Assembly (NCBI GenBank): GCA_031289625.1
Contig: JAITPB010000028.1
Coordinates: 1-9,561, forward strand
Length of the DNA: 9,561 nt
Source of the DNA: Clostridiales bacterium
GTDB lineage: Bacteria > Bacillota > Clostridia > Lachnospirales > WQUN01
Reading direction: 5' to 3'
In this document: positions 1-6,512 of the stretch, in pieces
Numbering within the stretch: the stretch's first letter is position 1
How the letters are laid out: each line of letters starts with the position of its first letter
Notes under the pieces: generated by a model
The model's input: the letters and a program-made list of their open reading frames with translations, nothing else
Databases searched by the model: none
Told to the model about the DNA's origin: nothing
Program-made: the position numbers and the translations under genes

Positions 1-1
1 C

Positions 2-790
2 GATCAGGAGGCCAGCGCGTTCACGGTTTCTTACAGCGCCCCCTCAAAAGAAAATATTATTCTTTCTCTCCCCATGGGCGACGGCGCTCCCATCGTGGAT
101 GAGAACGGCCAAAAAACACCCTGGAAAACCAACCCCATTACGCAGAGAAAAGATATCGTCATCCGCAAGCCTGGCGTGTACGGCAAAGACATCATCGTCA
201 ATAAAAACGTCAGGGAATTTCCCGATATGATCGGCCAATCGGAGAGTATCCGGAAAGCAGCCGCCTTTTTTTATGACATGGGCATTGTCGCCGGCACTTC
301 CGCGGACACATTTTCACCGGAATTGCCGCTCAACCGCGCGCAGTCCGCGCGCCTGTTTACATTGACCGCGAATTGGTACAATCAGTACAGCGACGGCCGT
401 TACGTGGATGTGCGCCCGGAGGATTGGTTTTTCGGCGCCGCGGGTTCCGCCAAAGAGAAAGGCATTATGACGGGGACAAACGCGGCGGGGAATCTTTTTT
501 CACCCTATTGGGCCATTTCACGCGTTCAGTTTTTCAGCATCGCCGGGCGTATGCTGAGGCTGAAAATGCATTATTACGTCATCCCGGAGGATAGTTTAGA
601 GCAGGTGCTGGATTACACCGACCGGCCTTCGCTGCCGGATTGGGCTTTGCAGGACATCGCCCTGGTCACGAAAGTTGGGCTTGTGCGCCAAAACAGCGGT
701 AAAATATTCGATCCGGATCACATCATGACCCGGGCGGAATCGTTGGAAGCGCTGTATGCGCTGCATGAAAAACTTTGGCCCGCTACATAA
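2..790 (+). CDS. SLH-domain surface protein, C-terminal part (5' end outside window)
   Basis: The frame is open from base 2 with no start codon that has a ribosome-binding site, so the gene begins upstream; 262 residues are visible. The C-terminal two thirds holds three S-layer-homology-like repeats, at about residues 71-125 (REFPDM ... MGIVAGTSADTFSPELPLNRAQ), 129-186 (YVDVRPEDWF ... GIMTGT) and 205-258 (LPDWALQDIALVTKVGLV ... FDPDHIMTRAE). SLH triplets usually bind cell-wall polymers non-covalently and hold proteins on the Gram-positive surface. The first 70 visible residues look like the end of a beta-rich extracellular domain of unknown type. The response-regulator gene starts 31 nt after the stop with no clear terminator between, so the two may be co-transcribed. 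The SLH assignment is firm; the job of the missing N-terminal region cannot be told. Confidence 0.88.
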   Translation, partial: DQEASAFTVSYSAPSKENIILSLPMGDGAPIVDENGQKTPWKTNPITQRKDIVIRKPGVYGKDIIVNKNVREFPDMIGQSESIRKAAAFFYDMGIVAGTSADTFSPELPLNRAQSARLFTLTANWYNQYSDGRYVDVRPEDWFFGAAGSAKEKGIMTGTNAAGNLFSPYWAISRVQFFSIAGRMLRLKMHYYVIPEDSLEQVLDYTDRPSLPDWALQDIALVTKVGLVRQNSGKIFDPDHIMTRAESLEALYALHEKLWPAT

Positions 791-821
791 ACGCTCATTC
801 TTCAGAAACAGAGGTGATTTT

Positions 822-1526
822 ATGTATACATGCTGTATATGTGACGACGACAGTGTCCAGCTTCGCCTTCTGGAAGATTTGTTTCTCCGGCATACGGACG
901 TGAACGAATGGGAGTGCCGCGCTTTCACCCGGACAAAACCCTTTATGGAGTATCTGCGCGGGCATAGGCCGGATGTGATTCTGACGGATATTGACCTGGG
1001 CCCGGAGAATGGCATTGACTGTGTGAGGAGTATTCAGGAAACGCACCCTGAATGCCAAGTGATTTTTGTGTCTGGGCACATAGAATTCTGTACGGCTGTG
1101 TATGAGGTCGAACACCTATATTTTTTACCAAAGCCGATTAACGAGACTGCATTTGGCAAAGCTATAGCTAAAGCGAAGTGGAAACTTTCTGAACAGCAAT
1201 CCAGGCAGGTTTCGCTCAAAATCGGTTACAAAACGGTTGTGGTTTCGTTTGATGAAATCCGTGTCGTGGAAAACGCAAGGCGAAAGCTGAAGTTTATCCT
1301 GCCGGATCGCACTGTCGAGACATATATGCCGATTGAGGAATTGTACGCAAAGCTGGATCACCGCTTCAACCATTGTCACAAGAGCTATATTGTCAATATG
1401 GATTTCATCAAGGCGCTGGAGCCACGAAAGTTTATCCTGAAAAACGGCGTGGAAATTCCCATTGCGCCCAGGCGCTACACGGAGAGCCGTCAGAAGTTTC
1501 TGCAGTATCTGGGGGCCTCTATTTGA
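822..1526 (+). CDS. LytTR-family response regulator (AgrA/LytR type)
   Basis: A 234-residue cytoplasmic DNA-binding response regulator. The ATG at 822 is chosen because AGAGGTG (810-816) lies about 5 nt upstream; the frame is open further upstream, but that part overlaps the SLH gene. Residues 1-115 form a receiver domain with the acidic cluster D8-D10, the probable phospho-acceptor D56 (ILTDIDLG), S84 and K104 (FLPKPI). Residues about 130-230 form a LytTR DNA-binding domain, with the typical HKSYIVNMDFI segment and a C-terminal RRYTESRQKFLQYL helix. Proteins of this family usually pair with HPK10 histidine kinases, and such a kinase gene follows with a 4-nt overlap. Direct-repeat LytTR targets were not recognised in the window. 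The middle of the gene is AT-richer than its neighbours: 48 G+C in 120 bases at 1081-1200. Target genes are unknown. Confidence 0.93.
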   Translation: MYTCCICDDDSVQLRLLEDLFLRHTDVNEWECRAFTRTKPFMEYLRGHRPDVILTDIDLGPENGIDCVRSIQETHPECQVIFVSGHIEFCTAVYEVEHLYFLPKPINETAFGKAIAKAKWKLSEQQSRQVSLKIGYKTVVVSFDEIRVVENARRKLKFILPDRTVETYMPIEELYAKLDHRFNHCHKSYIVNMDFIKALEPRKFILKNGVEIPIAPRRYTESRQKFLQYLGASI

Positions 1527-2392
1527 GCAAAATGCGATGGCTGATCCTCTCCCTGATCCTGTCAGCGGCGGAAGCGCTTTTGTTCGCCGCGGCGCTTGTC
1601 ACGATGCATAATTCATTTTGGCGCGGCTGGCAGCCTGATCCGCCTCACGCGCTGATCGGCGTGACCATCGCGGCACGGGGCGTGCTGTGCGTTTTCGTGA
1701 TTCAGCGGCTGGATCGGCGAACCGCGCTGATTTTGGAAAAATATCGTTTATTGGAAAATCAAGTCAAAACGCAATCCGAACACTATGAATCACTGAGGCT
1801 GGACATTCAGCAGGGCCGAAAGCTGCGCCATGATCAAAGAAATCATCTGGCCGCCGTTTCTCACTTGCTCGAAAGAGGCCGCCTGGATGAGGCGAAAGCG
1901 ATTCTCGCGCAATACGCCAGGCAGATTGAAGACAGCACAGCGCGGACATTCTGCCGCAACCCGATTGTGGACGCGGTATTGCGCGGCAAAGTCACAGAGG
2001 CGGAAGAACTTCACATCGAATGCCGTTTCGATGTGAGTTTAGATGAAAAACTCGCAATCGACGAGATTGACCTGTCCAGCGTGTTTGCCAATGTTTTGGA
2101 CAACGCCATATATGCCTGCGGCACACTGGCGGACGAAAGCGAACAGTGCGTCCTGTTGAGCGCCGCGGTGAAAGGCGGATACCTGGTCGTGAAATGCAAA
2201 AACCCCGCAGGGAAAAAAAACACCGGCCTGATACCCGTGCGGGAGGACGCGCCCAATCACGGATTTGGGCTTCTGATCCTGGAAGAAATCGCGCGGAAAT
2301 ATTATGGCAGCCGTAATATACTGTCGGATGAAAAGTATTTTCAAATCACAATGTTTTTGAAGCTGAAGGAAGAATTATGGGAGAAGGGATAA
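1523..2392 (+). CDS. HPK10/AgrC-like sensor histidine kinase with minimal membrane region
   Basis: A 289-residue membrane histidine kinase, the expected partner of the preceding LytTR regulator. The start is read as TTG 1523, which overlaps the regulator's TGA (TTGA) and follows GGGGG at 1511-1515; ATG 1532 in the same frame is the alternative. There are two hydrophobic segments (about residues 6-28 and 43-61) joined by a short loop, then a coiled-coil-like linker (about 64-98). The phospho-acceptor is H103 in LRHDQRNHL, the HPK10/SpoB-like H-box. The ATPase domain has an N-box around N190 and N194 (NVLDNAIYAC) and a glycine box NHGFGLLILEEIARKYYG. AgrC-type kinases usually have five to seven membrane helices and bind peptides. 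Here that sensor is nearly absent and no AgrB- or AgrD-like gene is visible. The following pseudokinase gene starts 1 nt after the stop. Confidence 0.92.
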   Translation: MSKMRWLILSLILSAAEALLFAAALVTMHNSFWRGWQPDPPHALIGVTIAARGVLCVFVIQRLDRRTALILEKYRLLENQVKTQSEHYESLRLDIQQGRKLRHDQRNHLAAVSHLLERGRLDEAKAILAQYARQIEDSTARTFCRNPIVDAVLRGKVTEAEELHIECRFDVSLDEKLAIDEIDLSSVFANVLDNAIYACGTLADESEQCVLLSAAVKGGYLVVKCKNPAGKKNTGLIPVREDAPNHGFGLLILEEIARKYYGSRNILSDEKYFQITMFLKLKEELWEKG

Positions 2393-2393
2393 C

Positions 2394-4238
2394 TTGCAGA
2401 CTTTAGAAGACCTAATGGAATCTGGCGAGGCTTTGAATCAAAAACAAATTTTGGATTGGGCCAAACAGCTGTCACGCGCGCTGATTTCCGCGCGCCATAA
2501 AGCCCGGTTTGTGGATTTGCGCCCCGGCAGGATTGGAATCATGCCCAAAAGCCTTCTTCTTTTTATGAATTCAGCCGCAGCCGAGTTGGGTTGTCATTTT
2601 CAGGCGCCAGAGCAGTTTTCTGTTCCCCCGCCCGTGGGCCGGCCCCTCAAAAAAACAGGGGATGAAACGCGCTACCAGTGGTTGTATGACAGGCGCTCCG
2701 ACATATACAGCATGGGCGTCATTCTGCACAAATTGACAGCCGGATATTATCCCGACCAAGGCCGTACCGTTTCGGACGCGCCGTTTTCCGCCCGGTTTCA
2801 AGGCGTGATTGCCAAATGTTTGCGGACGGATCCCGCCGGGCGGTATCAATCCGCGGGGGCCATGCTGAAAGATTTGCATCAGGTCAAAACGGGGAAAGCA
2901 GACAGGATCCAGACGCGGCCTGGCCGCCAGAACTCTTTTGAGATCGCCGCCGCTCTCACCGCTCTTTTTTTTCTGGCAACCTATTTTTTGGCAAATTTTC
3001 GCGGCGGGCTTCAAGCGTTTCGCGGCGTTTCGCGCCGCCTCGCGCCAATCGCGCGCGAAGACGGCCTATTACAGCCGGAAATTGATTTTCAACTGCAGCC
3101 AGTCAAATTTTATTCCGGCTCGTCTCTCGAAAAAGCGCTGGACAATCCAGACGGCCTTGACGCGGACACGTCTGATCAGCCGGGCGCTTCTGAAAACACG
3201 GTATTCATTGAGCAATGGTATTTAGATCAGGCGGCGCGGGTCAGAGTGTTCGCGGGCAACCCTGCGCGTCCCGCGCCCACAGACAAAAACGCCGCGCTTG
3301 TACGGGACGCGGCGTTTGTTGATCTCCAAAGCCTCGCACAGACGGCAAGCGGAGATATTTACGCCGCGGACGGGATCTATTTGCGCCTGATTCAGGACGG
3401 CATGGAAAAAATGGTGTCCCTGCTCGCGCCTGCCGATCTGCGGCCCGCCCTTGTCCGCTGTGATCGCGATACAGTATATGTTTTGACGCAGCCTTATGAA
3501 ATAGCAGGCGACCCATTCTACTATCTCCTCGTGAAAGAAGAGGAAAGCTGGAGCGTTGTGTATCGGGGCGGCGCGTTCTCTTCGCAAATCAAAGATTTTA
3601 CCGCCGGTGCGGACGGACGGATATATTGTGTCGTCAGTCAGCCGGAGACAGGTCAGTCCTGTCTCGCGGCGCTGGATGCCTCCAGCCGGGCCTATACGCC
3701 ATCCAACGGCGATGAACTCAATAATTTTTTGGCCTCGGCGCAGACGCAGGAGATACGGTTTTTGACGGATTTACCAGACGGGATCAGTTCGCTGGCCGCG
3801 GACGCGGAACAAAATATTTATTTTACAGATCCAGAGCATGGCCTTCTGTGGAAATATAACAACGCGGACGCGCGGCTTGAGGAAGAGCCTTTTGCCGGCA
3901 AGGCGTATGACAAGGGATTCATCGACGGGAACGAGCCCCGGTTCTATTGTCCCGCCCGGATCAAATACGCCTATGGCTTTTTATACGTTTGGGATTACAA
4001 TGTCGTCCGCCGGGTTCGCCTCCAGGACGGCGCGGCCTTTACCGTGGCGGGGGACGCAAACCCCGTTTGGGAAACGCTGGCGCCTGATCCCGGCGGGTCA
4101 GAACTTGCGGGCTTTACCAAAAGCGCGCGTGAGATCGTATTTTATCCTTCCCTGTATACGGATTTCGCCGTGGGCCAGTACGGCGTTTTCATCACCGACC
4201 CTGGCCCCAACCGCGTCATATGGGAAATTTTTTATTAA
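2394..4238 (+). CDS. Degenerate Ser/Thr-kinase domain - TM helix - extracellular NHL beta-propeller protein
   Basis: A 614-residue protein read from TTG 2394, with GAGAAGGG (2381-2388) about 5 nt upstream; ATG 2415 is the alternative. Residues 1-165 match the C-lobe of bacterial Ser/Thr kinases: VDLRPGRI at 40-47 in the place of RDLKPxN, APEQF at 71-75, RRSDIYSMGVIL at 100-111 and CLRTDPAGRY at 142-151. The whole N-lobe is missing (no glycine loop, no ATP-binding Lys). The metal-binding Asn is replaced by R46 and the DFG position reads MNS (58-60), so catalysis is unlikely. A transmembrane helix spans about 182-201. The outside part (about 280-614) has NHL-like blades, with FAG at 286-288, NIYFTD near 478, FAG at 500-502 followed by DG, and TVAG at 550-553. 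The same order is known from mycobacterial PknD. The gene is coupled to the histidine kinase gene, which suggests a sensing or scaffold role in that pathway (inference). Confidence 0.85.
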   Translation: MQTLEDLMESGEALNQKQILDWAKQLSRALISARHKARFVDLRPGRIGIMPKSLLLFMNSAAAELGCHFQAPEQFSVPPPVGRPLKKTGDETRYQWLYDRRSDIYSMGVILHKLTAGYYPDQGRTVSDAPFSARFQGVIAKCLRTDPAGRYQSAGAMLKDLHQVKTGKADRIQTRPGRQNSFEIAAALTALFFLATYFLANFRGGLQAFRGVSRRLAPIAREDGLLQPEIDFQLQPVKFYSGSSLEKALDNPDGLDADTSDQPGASENTVFIEQWYLDQAARVRVFAGNPARPAPTDKNAALVRDAAFVDLQSLAQTASGDIYAADGIYLRLIQDGMEKMVSLLAPADLRPALVRCDRDTVYVLTQPYEIAGDPFYYLLVKEEESWSVVYRGGAFSSQIKDFTAGADGRIYCVVSQPETGQSCLAALDASSRAYTPSNGDELNNFLASAQTQEIRFLTDLPDGISSLAADAEQNIYFTDPEHGLLWKYNNADARLEEEPFAGKAYDKGFIDGNEPRFYCPARIKYAYGFLYVWDYNVVRRVRLQDGAAFTVAGDANPVWETLAPDPGGSELAGFTKSAREIVFYPSLYTDFAVGQYGVFITDPGPNRVIWEIFY

Positions 4239-4240
4239 AA

Positions 4241-5473
4241 TCATATCATCACCAGAGGCACGCGATACTCTTGATTTTTTTCAAGAGTATCTTTTTTATG
4301 CGCGCAAGCCAGATAATAAATATCCGTGGCTTGGATTTCTTTGCGCAGCATTCGCCGGGCGTCTTCCGACAGCGCGGCTTCCGCGCGCTTCAAGTTCATG
4401 ACGAGGGGCAGACGCGCCTTTCGTTTTATGGCCCGGAGCAGCGGCCCGGCGGTTTCTTTGCGAAAACCCAGCACGCGAATATATTGCGGCCCGCCTAGCC
4501 GGTTGAACCTGTCAAAATCATCCCCACGGATGTTCAAAAGCAAATGCAGAGCCGCCCTGCGCAGTTTCGTCAGCGGATAGCGTTTCGTTTTGACAGCCGC
4601 CAGAATATCTTCCAGCATTTCATATTGACCCGCAAAGCGAATCATTCTGTTTTCCAGACCTTCGTTCATGTCCAGTATCTCTGACAAATCCGATTCTTCT
4701 TTCGTTTTAATTAGATATTGGAAGAGTTGGGAAAAATTATTCATCCAGGCAGGGCCTGATCGCGCAAGGGCCGCAGCCAGCAAATCAAACGCGCTTTCCG
4801 GCATGGCTTTCTGAAGAGCGGCGGTGTCGCCGCGCGCAATGGCTTGCCGCAGCGCCGTGGCGGAAGCGATCGCACCAAGGCTCGGATCGTGATGCCCAGG
4901 CCCGACGCGCCGCACAGCGCAAGGAACAATGGGAGAGTTGAGGCGTTCCAGCGCGTTCAGATATTCCAGCGCGAGGATATGATTCGGCTGTCTGATAAAA
5001 TCCGGCTCAATGCGCAAAATAGTTCTAAGAGTTTGTTCGCGGGCCCGCGCGTATGGCAAACCTTGGGAGAGAAAGCCGCGCAGGATATCCGAAAAATTTT
5101 CCCGGCTGTCCAATTGGAGGCTGGCGCGGCTGATGGCCAGCAGTGTTTCAAGATCTCCGCTTTCCGTCCCAAAGCTGAGACGCGTAACAACGCCGAGGCT
5201 GTCTAAAAGCCTGACCGCGGCGCCGGCAAAATGCTCCGCGCTGGCGGCCGTGTAATAGACGGGCAGTTCTATGACCAAATCCACGCCGGCATGCAAAGCC
5301 ATTTCAACGCGCGCCGGTTTATCGCAGACAGCCGGTTCCCCGCGCTGCACAAAGCAGCCGCTCATGACGGCGACGGTGTAATCAGCGCCAACGGCCTGTC
5401 GGGAGGCGTTGCAAAAAATAAGATGGCCATTGTGAAAAGGATTGAATTCGGCGATAATTCCTAATATCTGCAA
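4241..5473 (-). CDS. tmcAL: tRNA(Met) cytidine acetate ligase TmcAL (YlbM family)
   Basis: A 410-residue cytoplasmic enzyme; the family uses acetate and ATP to make N4-acetylcytidine at the wobble base of elongator tRNA-Met. The nucleotidyltransferase signature is at the very N-terminus (GIIAEFNPFHNGH, residues 5-17), followed by SGCFVQRGEPA (38-48), FGTESGD, PNHILALEYL and the ASATALR segment after VGPGHHDP. Length matches the Bacillus protein (about 415). The start is TTG 5473: GGAAG (complement of 5481-5485) sits 7 nt upstream and the protein then begins MQILGIIAEFNPFHNGH as in relatives. The open frame continues to a TTG at 5527 that has no ribosome-binding site. The gene stands alone, divergent from cheR and convergent with the pseudokinase gene (2 nt between stops). 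Its last codons also encode the terminator of the opposite operon. No terminator of its own was seen. Confidence 0.93.
   Translation of the reverse strand: MQILGIIAEFNPFHNGHLIFCNASRQAVGADYTVAVMSGCFVQRGEPAVCDKPARVEMALHAGVDLVIELPVYYTAASAEHFAGAAVRLLDSLGVVTRLSFGTESGDLETLLAISRASLQLDSRENFSDILRGFLSQGLPYARAREQTLRTILRIEPDFIRQPNHILALEYLNALERLNSPIVPCAVRRVGPGHHDPSLGAIASATALRQAIARGDTAALQKAMPESAFDLLAAALARSGPAWMNNFSQLFQYLIKTKEESDLSEILDMNEGLENRMIRFAGQYEMLEDILAAVKTKRYPLTKLRRAALHLLLNIRGDDFDRFNRLGGPQYIRVLGFRKETAGPLLRAIKRKARLPLVMNLKRAEAALSEDARRMLRKEIQATDIYYLACAHKKDTLEKNQEYRVPLVMI
4264..4297 (+). terminator. Rho-independent terminator of the + strand operon, inside the tmcAL coding end
   Basis: A perfect 11-bp inverted repeat (GATACTCTTGA at 4264-4274 and TCAAGAGTATC at 4281-4291) encloses a T6 loop and is followed by T6 at 4292-4297. 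On the + strand this is a textbook intrinsic terminator, 26 nt after the pseudokinase stop codon. It lies within codons 393-404 of the oppositely oriented tmcAL. On the - strand no T-run follows the hairpin, so it should not stop tmcAL transcription. Confidence 0.87.
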
Positions 5474-5650
5474 ACTTTCACTTCCTTTCGCGTATATTTC
5501 ACATAGGTGTCTATTCTCAATCTGCAATTTTTAAAAATATAAATTATTTTCGGTCTATTTCGACAAATATTAATAGATTACTTGCGAAAGAAGAAGATTT
5601 ATGCTATGCTCTTCGACAGAAACAGCAATGCGATGGCAGGTGGCGAATCA
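5474..5650. other. Divergent intergenic region between tmcAL and cheR
   Basis: This 177-nt region is the longest non-coding stretch in the window. Its central part (about 5526-5580) is strongly AT-rich and could act as an UP-like element for the cheR promoter. It must carry the start signals for both tmcAL and cheR. Only the cheR-side promoter was convincing by eye. No riboswitch-like or other conserved leader structure was recognised. Confidence 0.6.
5582..5610 (+). promoter_or_regulatory. Probable vegetative (sigma-A type) promoter of cheR-cheA-cheW
   Basis: TTGCGA at 5582-5587 and TATGCT at 5605-5610 are separated by exactly 17 nt. The -10 element carries an extended TGn motif (TGC at 5602-5604), and AT-rich DNA lies upstream. 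Each hexamer matches four of six consensus bases. Transcription would start near 5617, leaving a short leader with AGGTGG at 5638-5643 before TTG 5651. No flagellar sigma-D-like pattern (TAAA, about 15 nt, GCCGATAA) was seen. Confidence 0.6.
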
Positions 5651-6469
5651 TTGAATGAATTAACAGATCAAGAATATATTCGGATTCGAGATTACATCAA
5701 GCGGAATTTTGGCATTCACCTGGGAGATGAAAAAAAATCTTTGGTCTATTCCCGGCTGCGATCCATACTGATGGAAAAAGAATTTCATTCTTTTTCGGAG
5801 TATTTTGATTATTTGACACGCGATGCATCGGGTGAAGCGATGATTCAGTTTATCAACAGAGTGACCACCAATCATACTTTTTTTATGCGCGAAACCAACC
5901 ATTTCGATTTTTTCCGGGATACCGCCCTGCCTGAGATCGCGGAAAGGCATCAAGCGCGGAAGGATCTGCGCCTTTGGTGTGCGGGATGTTCGTCTGGAGA
6001 GGAATCGTATACGCTGGAGATCATTATACAGGAATTTTTTAAAACAAGAAGGCAAATATGGGATACCAAAATTTTGGCGACAGATATTTCCACCGATGCG
6101 TTAAAGAAGGCGGCGCAAGGCGTGTATCCCAACGAAAGCCTGCAAACCCTGCCGCGGCATTGGCGCTCGGAATATTTTCAGAAGGTTGACGAAAATAACA
6201 GCGTTGTAACAGAAAGCGTCCGGAATCAGATCCTCTACCGGAAATTCAATCTGATGGCGGAATCGTTTCCCTTTAAACACCAAATGCAGGTGATTTTTTG
6301 CCGGAATGTAATGATCTATTTTGATAATGAGACGCGCGATCAACTGGTCGATAAATTTTATCATCTGATGGAGCCGGGCGGCTACTTATTTGTCGGACAT
6401 TCCGAGTCACTCAACCGCTCCGGAACGAAATACAGATATGTCATGCCCGCTGTGTATCGGAAAGAATAG
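5651..6469 (+). CDS. cheR: Chemoreceptor methyltransferase CheR
   Basis: A 272-residue cytoplasmic enzyme that uses S-adenosylmethionine to methylate glutamates of chemoreceptors, setting adaptation. The start is taken as TTG 5651 because AGGTGG (5638-5643) is 7 nt upstream and the protein then opens with LTDQEYIRIRDYI, as CheR proteins usually do. The frame is open back to 5582, but that part overlaps the likely promoter; ATG 5606 or 5633 are weaker options. The N-terminal helical domain ends with NRVTTNHTFFMRE. The SAM-binding domain has WCAGCSSGEE (109-118), ATDIS with D145, and FCRNVMIYF with N219, then GGYLFVGHSESL near the end. Length is normal. It leads the operon with cheA and cheW. 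No cheB methylesterase or receptor gene is in the window, so its substrate is encoded elsewhere. Confidence 0.95.
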   Translation: MNELTDQEYIRIRDYIKRNFGIHLGDEKKSLVYSRLRSILMEKEFHSFSEYFDYLTRDASGEAMIQFINRVTTNHTFFMRETNHFDFFRDTALPEIAERHQARKDLRLWCAGCSSGEESYTLEIIIQEFFKTRRQIWDTKILATDISTDALKKAAQGVYPNESLQTLPRHWRSEYFQKVDENNSVVTESVRNQILYRKFNLMAESFPFKHQMQVIFCRNVMIYFDNETRDQLVDKFYHLMEPGGYLFVGHSESLNRSGTKYRYVMPAVYRKE

Positions 6470-6512
6470 CGGCGCGCTTGTCAGCGACGAACTAACGATA
6501 GAGGTGAAAGAA

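Noticed and set aside
1373..1522. Histidine kinase start at the far-upstream TTG/ATG-type codon near 1373
   Set aside because: It would overlap the LytTR domain coding region by 150 nt, and the translated stretch is not membrane-like. TTG 1523 or ATG 1532 puts the first TM helix at the N-terminus.
790..2400. An agr-type peptide system (agrB, agrD) around the LytTR/HPK10 pair
   Set aside because: No small peptide gene or AgrB-like membrane protease gene can be read on either strand near the pair.
4264..4291. The 4264-4291 hairpin as terminator for tmcAL
   Set aside because: It lies upstream of the tmcAL stop codon and is not followed by a T-run on the - strand.
5474..5527. Longer tmcAL reading frame starting at TTG 5527
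   Set aside because: No ribosome-binding site precedes it, whereas TTG 5473 has GGAAG at good distance and gives the standard family N-terminus.
5491..5566. Candidate promoters for tmcAL on the - strand (TTGAGA 5520-5515 with TATACG 5496-5491, 18 nt apart; TTGTCG 5566-5561 with TATATT 5541-5536, 19 nt apart)
   Set aside because: The first would place the transcript start on the ribosome-binding site, the second has poor spacing. Neither is convincing by eye in such AT-rich DNA.
5474..5650. Flagellar sigma-D promoter or riboswitch ahead of cheR
   Set aside because: No TAAA-N15-GCCGATAA-like pattern and no recognisable conserved leader fold was found; the visible promoter is vegetative-like.
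6390..6512. Longer CheA N-terminus from ATG 6390
   Set aside because: This part overlaps the 3' end of cheR in another frame, has no ribosome-binding site, and the P1 domain begins naturally at TTG 6513.
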